DNA of 8,712 nt from Bryobacteraceae bacterium (GCA_947456995.1 CANGVB010000114.1:1-8712), one strand, 5' to 3'. Shown: positions 1 to 6,734, numbered from the stretch's first letter. Notes: a model not told the origin generated them from the sequence alone. Numbers and translations are program-made.

Positions 1-204
1 GGTTCTGCCAAGGCCTATTGGAACTTTCACCTGGAATCCATCGGGGTGGGCCAAACACGCATTGTGTCCGAGACACGGGTACAGGTCTATGGCGCGCAGG
101 AGTTGAAACGCTTCCGCCGCTATTGGGCGTTGGTCGGGCCTGGGGCTGGCTGGATCCGTAAAGAGATTCTGAAAGCGATAGAACGTGAGTCTCTGGGGCG
201 TTAG
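1..204 (+). CDS. C-terminal part of an SRPBCC-like (polyketide cyclase-like) hypothetical protein
   Basis: An open frame runs from the window edge to TAG at 202-204 and gives 67 residues; the 5' end lies outside the window. The visible part has a beta-strand stretch containing 'AKAYWNFHLE', then 'SETRV', then a basic and aromatic helix with 'RFRRYWALVGPGAGWIRKE'. From memory, this order (a 'TETRV'-type strand, an 'RRFRxYW' turn, 'GPGSGxIRR' and a basic end) closes a family of small SRPBCC-fold hypothetical proteins, so it probably has a hydrophobic ligand-binding pocket, ligand unknown. The stop is 2 bp before the TTG start of the downstream cupin, which suggests translational coupling. The family call rests only on the C-terminal third and no catalytic residue can be judged. 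Confidence 0.6.
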   Translation, partial: GSAKAYWNFHLESIGVGQTRIVSETRVQVYGAQELKRFRRYWALVGPGAGWIRKEILKAIERESLGR

Positions 205-206
205 AG

Positions 207-542
207 TTGAATTTGACAAACCAAATCAGTTGGAAACAGCTTCCGCTTCAGACCAGCATCGGCGAAGGCAAAGACCGACAGGTAGAACCACTTTTTGAGG
301 GCGCACGACGCAAGCTGATTCAGATCACCCTTCGCAACGGAGCTGTTCTCGCCAGGCACTCAGCCCCGGTTCCCATCACGATTCAAGGGGTTGCCGGTTC
401 AGGCACTCTCTATATCGGCGAGGCGAGAGAAGAAGTGGCGCTACTGCCCGGCACCCTGGTAACGATCGAGCCGGGCGTTGTGCATGAGGTCGAAGCGCAA
501 CCCGCGGTGTCGATCCTGCTTACGATGTTCCCCGGCGGATAA
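207..542 (+). CDS. Small single-domain cupin protein, TTG start
   Basis: A 111-residue protein with one cupin barrel. Conserved points are H51 in 'RHSAPVPITIQGVAGSG' (first cupin motif, with Q60 near the place of the usual acidic ligand) and H93 in 'PGVVHEVEA' (second motif). The 'H-x-x-P-x-P-I-x-x-Q' pattern followed by 'L-x-P-G' and a final 'SILLTM' strand matches small one-domain cupins whose function is mostly unknown; they may bind a metal or a small ligand. The start must be TTG: an in-frame stop lies just upstream at 186-188 and no ATG or GTG is available before the fold begins. TTG at 207 is preferred, with TTG at 213 as the alternative. The GGGG at 195-198 is a weak ribosome-binding site. 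The gene follows the SRPBCC-like gene after 2 bp and is likely co-transcribed with it. Its stop is 10 bp from the stop of the convergent lipoprotein gene. Confidence 0.8.
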   Translation: MNLTNQISWKQLPLQTSIGEGKDRQVEPLFEGARRKLIQITLRNGAVLARHSAPVPITIQGVAGSGTLYIGEAREEVALLPGTLVTIEPGVVHEVEAQPAVSILLTMFPGG

Positions 543-552
543 CAAATCCGGA

Positions 553-1188
553 TCAGAAGGCCGGGACAAAGCTGCCGCCCGCGGCAGGCTTCTCTGGACG
601 GGCAGCGACACCCGGTGGTATCCAGATACAGTTTTGACGACAGGCCTGCTCTGGATTCGCTCGCACAGCAAGAGTAAAGGCTTCCATAGCAGCCGGATTT
701 GGAGCAGAAATCAGTGCGGTGTTGTAGTTAAGGTCGCTAGCGCGAGTTAGAAAAAGCAGGCGCAAACTCTGTTTCCTGGCCGGTTTCGGGAAGAGCTTCA
801 GGATTGGCTCAAGAGAACGCTCCTCTTTGCCTTCGAGCGTACGTACAGACTCCTGCCATGCCAGCCCCTTGGTCTGCACCGCATAAACGCTACGCTCAAA
901 GCCAAATTGCGATTCTGGATTCACAGAGATCGTCACGTTGAGCCCGTTGGTTGTTTCTGTCTTGATGTTCGGCTGGCCGTATCTCCAGGCTTCTGTAGCT
1001 GAATCGCGCCGCATCGGCGTGATCAGACTCAGTCGCCAGCCGGGCTGCAAGTCCACAAAGGTTTTTGTCGACACAACTGAGCCGGGGGCTGCCACCGGCG
1101 TCAATTTCTGCCGGTGACAGCCCCCGAATGAGACTGCGATCAGGATTAGCCCGAGGCTAACCGATTTTGAGTTTGTTGAGTTTGGCAT
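553..1188 (-). CDS. Hypothetical lipoprotein of an acidobacterial-type family
   Basis: A protein of 211 residues. I chose the ATG at 1188 because the open frame upstream of it lies wholly inside the oxidoreductase gene, and because the protein then begins with a hydrophobic signal. Residues 10-23 are hydrophobic and end in F-G-G-C24, an acceptable though imperfect lipobox, so the mature protein is probably a lipid-anchored envelope protein. The body contains 'FVDLQPGWRLSLITP' (about residues 43-57), a beta-rich middle, 'LRLLFLTRASDLNYN' and a C-terminal 'CIWIPPGVAARPEKP' segment. I recall this arrangement from uncharacterised acidobacterial proteins, with no known function. It overlaps the end of the oxidoreductase gene by 32 bp in another frame, so it is the last gene of the tig-oxidoreductase unit and is probably translated by coupling. 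Confidence 0.7.
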   Translation of the reverse strand: MPNSTNSKSVSLGLILIAVSFGGCHRQKLTPVAAPGSVVSTKTFVDLQPGWRLSLITPMRRDSATEAWRYGQPNIKTETTNGLNVTISVNPESQFGFERSVYAVQTKGLAWQESVRTLEGKEERSLEPILKLFPKPARKQSLRLLFLTRASDLNYNTALISAPNPAAMEAFTLAVRANPEQACRQNCIWIPPGVAARPEKPAAGGSFVPAF

Positions 1189-2482
1189 CCCAGAACACTG
1201 CCTTTTTGGCGCGTACACTCTGCGTGGCCATGTGGCCCGGGATCGCAGCGATCTGCCCTGCGCGAGCCGGAGCAATCGCCTTCTCCTTGCCCAGCACGGC
1301 CATCAGGAAATTCCGGACGTGGTCGGCGGTGGAATCAGGCTGGTTAAAGTCCTTCAGGTAGTTCATGCTGACGGCCGGCTTGTCTGAGAAAGCCTTGACG
1401 TTGCGGATGAACTTCGGCTGCGGAGTGAAGTACAGGTTCTGACGATCCTTCACTTCAATGGTGCCCTTCTGGCCCATAAACTCTTCGCCGTAACCCCACT
1501 GGTCATTGCCAAAGAAGCACGAGTAATTCAGGTGGAACTTGTTCGGGTATTCGTAGAGTGCGCTCAAGGTATCGGGCACTTCACGATCGTCCTTGCCGCC
1601 CCACTGATAGACGCCGCCAGAAGCCATGCAGCTTGTCGGCAGCTCGGTCTTGATCAGGCCGCCCACAACAAAGTTCGAGATGTCGGTCTGGTGCACGAGC
1701 AGGTCGGTGGAGATGCCGCCCGAGTAATCCCAATAGTTGCGCCACTGGAAGTAGCGCTCCTTCGAGAAGGGGATGTTCTTGTGTTCGGCAGATTCGAGGA
1801 AGCGCTTCCAGTCGGCCGTCTCAGACGAAGCATCGCCCGGGATGATGTAGCGCCATGCAGCCGGCACGCCCTTGGCTGGATCTACCGTCTGATCGAAGTT
1901 TCGATACCAGAAAGCGCGGGTGTAGTGCACTTCACCGATGTAGCCGTCTTCCACCATCTTCTTGGCCTGGATGTAGAGCTTGTTAGAGCGGTTCTGAGTA
2001 CCAATCTGAACAACAGTGCCCATCTTCTCGGCGAGGGCGACGATTTCGGCACCTTCTTCGATCGTGTGGCCGATCGGCTTCTCAAGGTAGATATGCTTCT
2101 TCGCCTTCAGAGCAGCCATCGCCATCGGATGGTGCAGGTGCTCGGGCGAGCAGATGAAGACAACATCCACGTTCGGGTCATTAATGACGTCGCGGTAGTC
2201 GACAGAGGTCTTGGGGGTATTCTTGCCATTGGTCTGGACGATGTCCTTACCCTTGGCGAGGTTGCCCTTGTAGGTGTCGCAGACGTGGGTCACTTCGACG
2301 TTGTCCTTCGACAGAAGGTACATCTGGTTCATCACGTGCGCACCACGCATGCCAGTGGCGATCCAGCCCACCTTGAGGCGGTTGTTCTGGGCGCTCGACT
2401 GCATTACGGCAGGGCCTGCACTCAAGGCGGCGGCAACTGCGCTCTGCTTCAACAAATCCCGGCGGGATACATCTTCTGACAT
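1157..2482 (-). CDS. Tat-exported Gfo/Idh/MocA family oxidoreductase
   Basis: A 441-residue NAD(P)-dependent oxidoreductase, probably acting on a sugar, polyol or inositol-like substrate. Residues 6-12 (SRRDLLK) form a clean twin-arginine motif followed by an alanine-rich segment, with likely cleavage after S-S-A31, so the protein should be exported already folded with its cofactor. The Rossmann domain starts at residues 37-48 (KVGWIATGMRGA), a variant of GxGxxG. E134-K135-P136 is the family's EKP motif; its lysine usually serves in catalysis. 'GGISTDLLVHQTDI' with D260 and H264 supplies the other usual catalytic positions. The substrate cannot be read from sequence. The gene lies 12 bp after tig and shares its last 32 bp with the lipoprotein gene, so all three are likely one transcript. 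Confidence 0.92.
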   Translation of the reverse strand: MSEDVSRRDLLKQSAVAAALSAGPAVMQSSAQNNRLKVGWIATGMRGAHVMNQMYLLSKDNVEVTHVCDTYKGNLAKGKDIVQTNGKNTPKTSVDYRDVINDPNVDVVFICSPEHLHHPMAMAALKAKKHIYLEKPIGHTIEEGAEIVALAEKMGTVVQIGTQNRSNKLYIQAKKMVEDGYIGEVHYTRAFWYRNFDQTVDPAKGVPAAWRYIIPGDASSETADWKRFLESAEHKNIPFSKERYFQWRNYWDYSGGISTDLLVHQTDISNFVVGGLIKTELPTSCMASGGVYQWGGKDDREVPDTLSALYEYPNKFHLNYSCFFGNDQWGYGEEFMGQKGTIEVKDRQNLYFTPQPKFIRNVKAFSDKPAVSMNYLKDFNQPDSTADHVRNFLMAVLGKEKAIAPARAGQIAAIPGHMATQSVRAKKAVFWDAKLNKLKIG

Positions 2483-2488
2483 GGAATT

Positions 2489-2494
2489 CTCCTC
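2489..2494 (-). promoter_or_regulatory. Strong Shine-Dalgarno of the oxidoreductase gene, against the tig stop codon
   Basis: Read on the minus strand, GAGGAG stands 6 nt before the ATG at 2482 and starts directly after the tig TAA (2497-2495). This fixes the oxidoreductase start and implies that ribosomes finishing tig can reload here. Confidence 0.75.
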
Positions 2495-3799
2495 TTAACT
2501 CTCGCTCTGCGTCTCTTCAGACGCGGGCTTGGCGACAGGGGTTACCTTGCGCGCATGCTCAAAAAGCAATGCTATCGCTTTGTCGGTACGAATACGATTG
2601 GCAATGCGGTCGAGGCCGCCGTCCTTTTCGAGCTTCACACGTACAGCCGCCACCGGCTCACGCTGCTGCCGTGCCTGACGCTGCACTTCGCGATCCACTT
2701 CATCCTGCTGCACTGACACTTCTTCGACATCGGCAATCTTGTCCAGCAGCAAAGTTGCGCGGACATCGCGCGTTGCGCGATCCAGCTGGCTCTCGCGGAA
2801 CTTCTTCATGTCGAAATTGAGCGAGCGCGGGTCAATACCCTGCATCTGCAAGCTGCGTGCATAGCTCTCAAGCTGAATCTGAAGCTGACGTTCGATGTAG
2901 GTTTCAGGCACCGGGAATACGTTGGAATCAGCCAGAGCTTCGATCAACTTGCTCTTGGCTTCTTCTTGCGAGCGGTACTGACGCTCCGCCTGGATGCTCG
3001 CCTTCACCTGCTCCTTGAACTCATCAAGGGTGCGGAAGTCGCCCATCGATTGTGCGAAGTCGTCGTCAAGAACCGGCAATTCCTTGCTGCGAATAAACTT
3101 GAGTTCGAGATCGAAGGTGATGGTCTTGCCGGAGAGGCGCTCCTGGCCGTAGTCTTCGGGGTAGGTCACCTGGATGTCTTTTGTCTCACCCGGGCTCATG
3201 CCAACAATACCGGCGCTGAATTCCGGCAAGGTTTCCGGGTCGCCCAGTTGCAACATCATCTCGGGGTTCTTGATCGGCTCGCCTTCGAGGCCATCGGCAC
3301 TCTCAAGGCCCACCACAACATAGTCACCGTTCTCTGCAGGACGCGGATCGATGTTCACATACTCGGCCTTGGATTCGCGCAATTGATCGAGGCGGTCAGC
3401 CACGTCCTGATCGGTCACCTGCGGGTCTTCGTATTCCACCTCAAGCCCTTTGTACTCACCAAGCGTGAATTCCGGATGCACGTCAAACTGTGCCTTGAAC
3501 ACCATCGGCTGGCCGGGCTCGTTCTTGAGATCGACAATGCTCGGCTGGCCGATTACCTGCAGCTTCTCTTCGGCGAAACGCGCGTTCAGAGCCTTGGGGA
3601 TCACCTCTTCCATCACGTCCTGCTGGATTTCGTTCTGGAAGCGGCTGCGAATGACGCTCAGCGGCGCCTTGCCCGGGCGAAAACCCGGCAAATGAGCTTT
3701 GGCCTGAATCTTGGCCAGTACCTTCTCGGTAGCTTCAGCCATCTCGAGTACATTTACAGTTACTTCCAGCTCGTGCCGGCAACCTTCAATCAATGCCAT
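2495..3799 (-). CDS. tig: Trigger factor, ribosome-associated chaperone / peptidyl-prolyl isomerase
   Basis: A protein of 434 residues, the usual length (E. coli has 432). The N-terminal ribosome-binding domain carries the signature GFRPGKAP at residues 39-46. The FKBP-like prolyl isomerase domain spans about residues 155-240 and includes 'LQLGDPETLPEFSAGIVGM'. The remaining helical arms form the substrate-holding C-terminal domain and end in a polar tail 'ASEETQSES'. The protein docks at the ribosome exit tunnel and shields nascent chains. In many bacteria tig is followed by clpP and clpX; here it is followed by a Tat-exported oxidoreductase, and metK lies upstream behind a terminator. The ATG at 3799 has AAGG-type purines upstream. 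The tig promoter should lie in 3800-3851, after the metK terminator, but I see no clear -35/-10 pair there. Confidence 0.97.
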   Translation of the reverse strand: MALIEGCRHELEVTVNVLEMAEATEKVLAKIQAKAHLPGFRPGKAPLSVIRSRFQNEIQQDVMEEVIPKALNARFAEEKLQVIGQPSIVDLKNEPGQPMVFKAQFDVHPEFTLGEYKGLEVEYEDPQVTDQDVADRLDQLRESKAEYVNIDPRPAENGDYVVVGLESADGLEGEPIKNPEMMLQLGDPETLPEFSAGIVGMSPGETKDIQVTYPEDYGQERLSGKTITFDLELKFIRSKELPVLDDDFAQSMGDFRTLDEFKEQVKASIQAERQYRSQEEAKSKLIEALADSNVFPVPETYIERQLQIQLESYARSLQMQGIDPRSLNFDMKKFRESQLDRATRDVRATLLLDKIADVEEVSVQQDEVDREVQRQARQQREPVAAVRVKLEKDGGLDRIANRIRTDKAIALLFEHARKVTPVAKPASEETQSES

Positions 3800-3841
3800 A
3801 ACCTTGCGCGCCTTCTCTCAATTCCAATAAATTCTTGTTGC

Positions 3842-3890
3842 TCTCAAAACAAGGGGGCGATGCCAGCCACTGGCCGCATCGCCCCCTCAC
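3842..3890 (-). terminator. Rho-independent terminator of metK
   Basis: A perfect 12-bp inverted repeat: AGGGGGCGATGC at 3852-3863 and GCATCGCCCCCT at 3876-3887, with a 12-nt loop that can form a further GCC/GGC pairing. On the minus strand the stem is followed by TTGTTTTG, a short U-rich tract; no U tract follows on the plus strand, so it acts for minus-strand transcription. It lies 17 bp after the metK stop and separates metK from tig. Confidence 0.85.
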
Positions 3891-3904
3891 ACTTCATTGC
3901 AGGA

Positions 3905-5053
3905 CTAGGCGACGGAGGCTTTGAGTGCCTCTGCCTTGTCGGTCTTTTCCCAGCTGAACGTTGCTTCGGTGCGGCCGAAATGTCCGAACGCTGCAGTCGC
4001 ACGATAAATCGGGCGGCGCAGGTCGAGCGTTTCGATAATGCCCTTGGGCGTTAGCTTGAAGTTGGCACGAACTGCTTCGGTCAACTTCTCGCCAGAAACC
4101 GTTCCGGTTCCGAAGGTGTCTACCAGAACCGATACCGGCTCGGCAACGCCGATCGCGTAGGCAAGCTGCACTTCGCAACGGGTAGCAAGGCCAGCGGCAA
4201 CGATATTCTTTGCGATGTAGCGGGCCATGTAGCAGGCCGAACGGTCTACCTTTGTCGGGTCCTTACCTGAGAAAGCACCGCCGCCGTGACGGCCCATGCC
4301 GCCGTAGGTGTCAACGATGATCTTGCGGCCGGTGAGGCCGGTGTCGCCATTGGGGCCGCCGATTACGAAGCGGCCGGTGGGGTTGATGTGATACTTGGTG
4401 TTCTCGTCCACCATGTTGGCAGGCAACACGGGGTCGATGATGTGCTTGCGCACGTCAGCGCGAAGCTGTTCAGTAGAAACGTCGTCACCGTGCTGGGTGG
4501 AAATTACGACAGCATCAATGCGAACAGGCTTGCCGTTCTCATACTCGACGCTAACCTGGCTCTTGCCATCAGGGCGCAGATAAGGCAGACCCTTGGCACG
4601 GCGCACTTCGCTCAACTGGCGCACCAGCTTGTGCGACATCTGGATCGGCAGGGGCATCAGTTCCGGGGTTTCGTCGGTTGCGTAACCGAACATCAAACCC
4701 TGGTCGCCAGCGCCGCCAGTGTCCACACCCATTGCAATATGGGGGCTCTGACGCTGAATCACGTTCAGGACGCCGCAGGTATTGCCGTCATAGCCGAAGG
4801 TGGCATCGTCAAAGCCGATGTCCTTGATTACCTGACGGGCGAGATCGGCGACTTCCACGTATGTCTTGGTGGTGATTTCACCAGCTACGACGCAAAGTCC
4901 GGTCGTAACCATGACTTCGCAGGCCACGCGACCCATCGGGTCGTCTTTCAGTACGGCGTCAAGCACCGCATCTGAAATCTGGTCAGCCATTTTGTCGGGG
5001 TGGCCTTCGGTCACCGATTCCGACGTAAAAATTCTCTTTGTTGCCTCAGCCAC
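3905..5053 (-). CDS. metK: S-adenosylmethionine synthase (methionine adenosyltransferase)
   Basis: A cytoplasmic enzyme of 382 residues (E. coli MetK has 384) that makes S-adenosylmethionine from methionine and ATP. 'SVTEGHPDK' at residues 13-21 includes the catalytic histidine H18. The signature [12 protein letters not shown] is at 114-125 and the second, GGGAFSGKD, at 257-265. The C-terminal 'FGHFGR' and the rest of the protein are intact. The start is GTG at 5053; the protein then begins '[13 protein letters not shown]', the expected family start. An AGGAG lies 13 nt upstream, rather far, so initiation may be modest. The gene has its own candidate promoters upstream and its own terminator downstream, so it is probably monocistronic or only partly read through from dedA. 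Confidence 0.98.
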   Translation of the reverse strand: MAEATKRIFTSESVTEGHPDKMADQISDAVLDAVLKDDPMGRVACEVMVTTGLCVVAGEITTKTYVEVADLARQVIKDIGFDDATFGYDGNTCGVLNVIQRQSPHIAMGVDTGGAGDQGLMFGYATDETPELMPLPIQMSHKLVRQLSEVRRAKGLPYLRPDGKSQVSVEYENGKPVRIDAVVISTQHGDDVSTEQLRADVRKHIIDPVLPANMVDENTKYHINPTGRFVIGGPNGDTGLTGRKIIVDTYGGMGRHGGGAFSGKDPTKVDRSACYMARYIAKNIVAAGLATRCEVQLAYAIGVAEPVSVLVDTFGTGTVSGEKLTEAVRANFKLTPKGIIETLDLRRPIYRATAAFGHFGRTEATFSWEKTDKAEALKASVA

Positions 5054-5183
5054 TTGGTTCTGTCCACTCCTGATCTGTATAAAAATTAGCCACCCGCTGA
5101 CGGCAAGTCCCCGTTATGGGTCTTATTTGGTCACGGCTTCAGGCGCACCCAAACCCGCAAAGCTGGCGAGGGACCAACCCAAC

Positions 5184-5213
5184 AGTCTAGCGCTCAACCT
5201 TGGGGCGGGTCAA
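5184..5213 (-). promoter_or_regulatory. Candidate sigma-70 promoter for metK (distal)
   Basis: On the minus strand TTGACC (5213-5208, five of six matches to the -35 consensus) and TAGACT (5189-5184, four of six to the -10) are separated by 18 bp. This would give a leader of about 120 nt before the metK GTG. A weaker proximal alternative is TTGCCG (5106-5101) with TTATAC (5082-5077), spacing 18 bp, leaving a leader of under 25 nt. Both calls come from pattern matching only. Confidence 0.4.
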
Positions 5214-5220
5214 TTTTGAC
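5209..5220. promoter_or_regulatory. Palindrome GTCAA-TT-TTGAC, possible operator over the metK -35 box
   Basis: Two perfect 5-bp half-sites separated by 2 bp. On the minus strand one half-site is also most of the candidate metK -35 element, so a protein bound here would block the promoter. It is short enough to occur by chance. Confidence 0.25.
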
Positions 5221-5228
5221 GATAGAGC

Positions 5229-5870
5229 CTAAGTCGTCTTTAATTTGGATCGCTGCCCAAACCAACGCACAAAAAACCACCCGGCACCCAAACCGATCAC
5301 CAGCAACAAAATCCAGATCAGGTTGCCCTTCACCGCTTTCACCATTGCCTCAGGATCTTCGAGCAGCCCCGGCTGCTGACCAATCGTCTGCGCTCCAAAC
5401 CACGCCAGGATCCCGCACCAAAGCGTCGAACCGACAAAAGTCACCAGCGCAAAACTTCCAAACGGTACCCGGATCAGCCCCGCTGGGAAACCAATCAAAT
5501 GGCGTACAACCGGAAGCAACCGCGAGAAGAACACGCCCCCCAGTGCAAACTCAGCCAGCCATTTTTCGGCCAGTTCGAGGCGTTCCGGCGGCAACAAAAA
5601 CCATTTGCCGTACTTGGCAAGAAATGCGCGGCCCAGCGTATAAGAAAACCAGTAACAGAGACTCGACCCAAAGGTCGACCCCAGTCCCCCGGCCAAAATC
5701 ACTCCCCAAAGCGACATCTGCCCCTGTTGTGCCCAATATCCGGCCGGCGGCATGATGATCTCCGACGGCACCGGCACAATCGTGCTTTCCAGCGCCATCA
5801 TCAGAAAAACACCCCAGTAGCCCATATCCCGGGACCATTCAAACCAAACCTTAATCAGTTCATGAAGCAT
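5229..5870 (-). CDS. DedA family (VTT/SNARE-associated domain) integral membrane protein
   Basis: A 213-residue inner-membrane protein. The ATG at 5870 is chosen because it gives the normal DedA start and length; the longer open frame upstream is antisense to the hydrolase gene and has no membrane character. The family's early re-entrant region is 'ESTIVPVPSEIIMPPAG' (residues 28-44) with acidic residues E28 and E37. Next come the glycine-rich 'GGLGSTFGSSLCYWFSYTLG' and the conserved 'FFSRLLPVVRHLIGFPAG' (114-131) with R117 and R123, the arginine pair needed for function in E. coli DedA proteins. A last hydrophobic helix (about 183-204) precedes a basic tail. DedA proteins have been linked to flipping of undecaprenyl phosphate or phosphatidylethanolamine and to membrane-potential homeostasis; which applies here is unknown. 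AGG lies 7 nt upstream of the start. Confidence 0.93.
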   Translation of the reverse strand: MLHELIKVWFEWSRDMGYWGVFLMMALESTIVPVPSEIIMPPAGYWAQQGQMSLWGVILAGGLGSTFGSSLCYWFSYTLGRAFLAKYGKWFLLPPERLELAEKWLAEFALGGVFFSRLLPVVRHLIGFPAGLIRVPFGSFALVTFVGSTLWCGILAWFGAQTIGQQPGLLEDPEAMVKAVKGNLIWILLLVIGLGAGWFFVRWFGQRSKLKTT

Positions 5871-5879
5871 GAATTGCCT

Positions 5880-5885
5880 AGTATA
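5880..5885 (-). promoter_or_regulatory. Candidate -10 box of dedA
   Basis: TATACT on the minus strand (five of six matches to TATAAT) ends 9 nt before the dedA ATG, so transcription would start only a few bases before the codon. No good -35 is visible at 16-18 bp. Confidence 0.35.
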
Positions 5886-5916
5886 GCGTTCACCAGTTGA
5901 TTTGAAGGGGTTTTGG

Positions 5917-5929
5917 GGCGAACTTCGCC
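5917..5929. promoter_or_regulatory. Perfect palindrome GGCGAA-C-TTCGCC, possible operator
   Basis: Two perfect 6-bp half-sites around a single central C, in the 78-bp divergent region between dedA and the LysM hydrolase gene and 19 bp before the hydrolase ATG. It could be a regulator-binding site or a leader hairpin, although a 1-nt loop would force the inner pairs open. I do not recognise it as a known operator. Confidence 0.3.
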
Positions 5930-5934
5930 ATACC

Positions 5935-5942
5935 AGGTGGAG
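5935..5942 (+). promoter_or_regulatory. Shine-Dalgarno of the LysM hydrolase gene
   Basis: AGGTGGAG stands 6 nt before the ATG at 5949. It decides the start in favour of this ATG over the in-frame TTG at 5913, which has no comparable site. Confidence 0.7.
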
Positions 5943-5948
5943 AGCAAA

Positions 5949-6734
5949 ATGCCTACGAACATTGGCGCAAATCCAGACAACCAGTCTTTCGGCTCCGGCT
6001 CCGGCACTGGAGCCTCGACGCATTACACCGTCCAACCGGGCGATACCCTCAGCTTCATAGCGCAAGATCTTCACGTCACTCTGGCCGACCTGCTTTGCGC
6101 CAATCCTTCGATTCGTAACGCCAACTTGATCTACCCGGGTCAAAAGATTCATCTCCCTGCCACGCATCGTCAGGCCCACGCCTCGGCTGGGAATCGTAGC
6201 GCTCAAAACAGAATTCCATTGCCTACAATGCTTGGCCCAGCCCTGGGTGGCTATGGCTCAGGCAGCGGCCAGGCAAAGGTTTCCCCAAAACACAGCAGCG
6301 CACCTCCCTGGATGCAAATCGCCGAAGACGAACTGAAGTATTGGGACAAAGGCTTGGGCCAGAGCCGTTACCTGAAATACGTTCGGGAAACAGGCGGATG
6401 CTCGGGCAGCTGGTGCTCTATCTTTGTCAATTGGGTCATGCAACAAGCAGGCTACAGCGGCACGCAAAACTGGCTTGCCGCCAGTTGGATGAAATGGGGC
6501 GTTGGGCTACAAGTGCCTCGCCACGGGGCAATCGTAGTCCTGCAGGACGAACACCCAAGCAATCCTTACCCGCATGTCGCCTTCCTGCGCGCCGCTCACG
6601 GCTCATGGAATCTTGAACTTCTGGGAGGCAATCAGGGTGGAGGCCTCGGCGCGGTTACCGTCTCAAATCGCAGTTTTCACGAACAAACCAGAGACGGGCG
6701 CATCCGCTTCAATTACCGCTGGCCACCGCACTAG
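5949..6734 (+). CDS. LysM domain plus TIGR02594-type (NlpC/P60- or CHAP-like) cell-wall hydrolase
   Basis: A 261-residue protein, probably a peptidoglycan amidase or endopeptidase. A LysM domain spans residues 25-70 ('HYTVQPGDTLSFIA' through 'LIYPGQKIHLP') and should bind N-acetylglucosamine-containing glycan. A glycine/serine/histidine-rich linker covers about 71-118. The C-terminal domain (about 119-261) begins 'PWMQIAEDEL', has 'GSWCSIFVNWVM' with probable nucleophile C156, 'PHVAFL' with H209 as the likely general base, and 'LLGGNQGG' with N228 as the likely third catalytic residue. The 'LGGNQ' and final 'NYRWP' strongly resemble the TIGR02594 family. No signal peptide is visible: residues 1-24 are polar and rich in Gly, Ser and Asn. 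Release may need a dedicated secretion system, non-classical export or lysis. It is divergent from dedA, and its stop shares CTAG with the convergent gene. Confidence 0.88.
   Translation: MPTNIGANPDNQSFGSGSGTGASTHYTVQPGDTLSFIAQDLHVTLADLLCANPSIRNANLIYPGQKIHLPATHRQAHASAGNRSAQNRIPLPTMLGPALGGYGSGSGQAKVSPKHSSAPPWMQIAEDELKYWDKGLGQSRYLKYVRETGGCSGSWCSIFVNWVMQQAGYSGTQNWLAASWMKWGVGLQVPRHGAIVVLQDEHPSNPYPHVAFLRAAHGSWNLELLGGNQGGGLGAVTVSNRSFHEQTRDGRIRFNYRWPPH

Larger units (their letters stand above)
5054..5228. other. Intergenic region between dedA and metK
   Basis: This is the largest non-coding stretch in the window (175 bp). It holds the two candidate metK promoters and the GTCAA palindrome. Near the metK end, on the minus strand, a weak CCG-TCAG-CGG stem is followed by TAATTTTTATA; it could be a poor terminator or attenuator, but the stem is only 3 bp. 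I do not recognise any known SAM riboswitch class here. Confidence 0.5.

Noticed and set aside
543..552. Bidirectional terminator between the first cupin and the lipoprotein gene
   Set aside because: The 10-bp gap and its flanks hold only a short TCCGGA palindrome and no stem followed by a T-rich run.
1189..1275. Extension of the lipoprotein reading frame by 29 codons to an ATG at 1275
   Set aside because: The extension lies inside the oxidoreductase gene in another frame, is Arg-rich and would bury the signal peptide.
1532..2479. Long plus-strand frame (315 codons) antisense to the oxidoreductase gene
   Set aside because: It is a shadow of a strongly recognised gene and its translation resembles no family. 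GC-rich codon use commonly opens the opposite frame.
2966..4054. Long plus-strand frame (362 codons) antisense to tig and metK
   Set aside because: It crosses two well-defined genes and the metK terminator, and its translation shows no domain.
4286..4975. Plus-strand frame of 229 codons antisense to metK
   Set aside because: It mirrors metK and has no recognisable content or ribosome-binding site.
5054..5183. SAM riboswitch upstream of metK
   Set aside because: I looked for the conserved cores of the SAM-I, SAM-II and SAH types by eye and saw none. A covariance-model search would be needed to exclude rarer classes.
5913..5948. TTG start 12 codons upstream for the LysM hydrolase
   Set aside because: There is no Shine-Dalgarno at that TTG, it would span the palindrome, and the ATG at 5949 has AGGTGGAG at ideal spacing. 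It also does not supply a signal peptide.
5871..6206. A 112-codon N-terminal extension of the DedA frame
   Set aside because: It is antisense to the LysM hydrolase gene, has no membrane segments and makes the protein far longer than the family norm. The ATG at 5870 gives a normal DedA protein.
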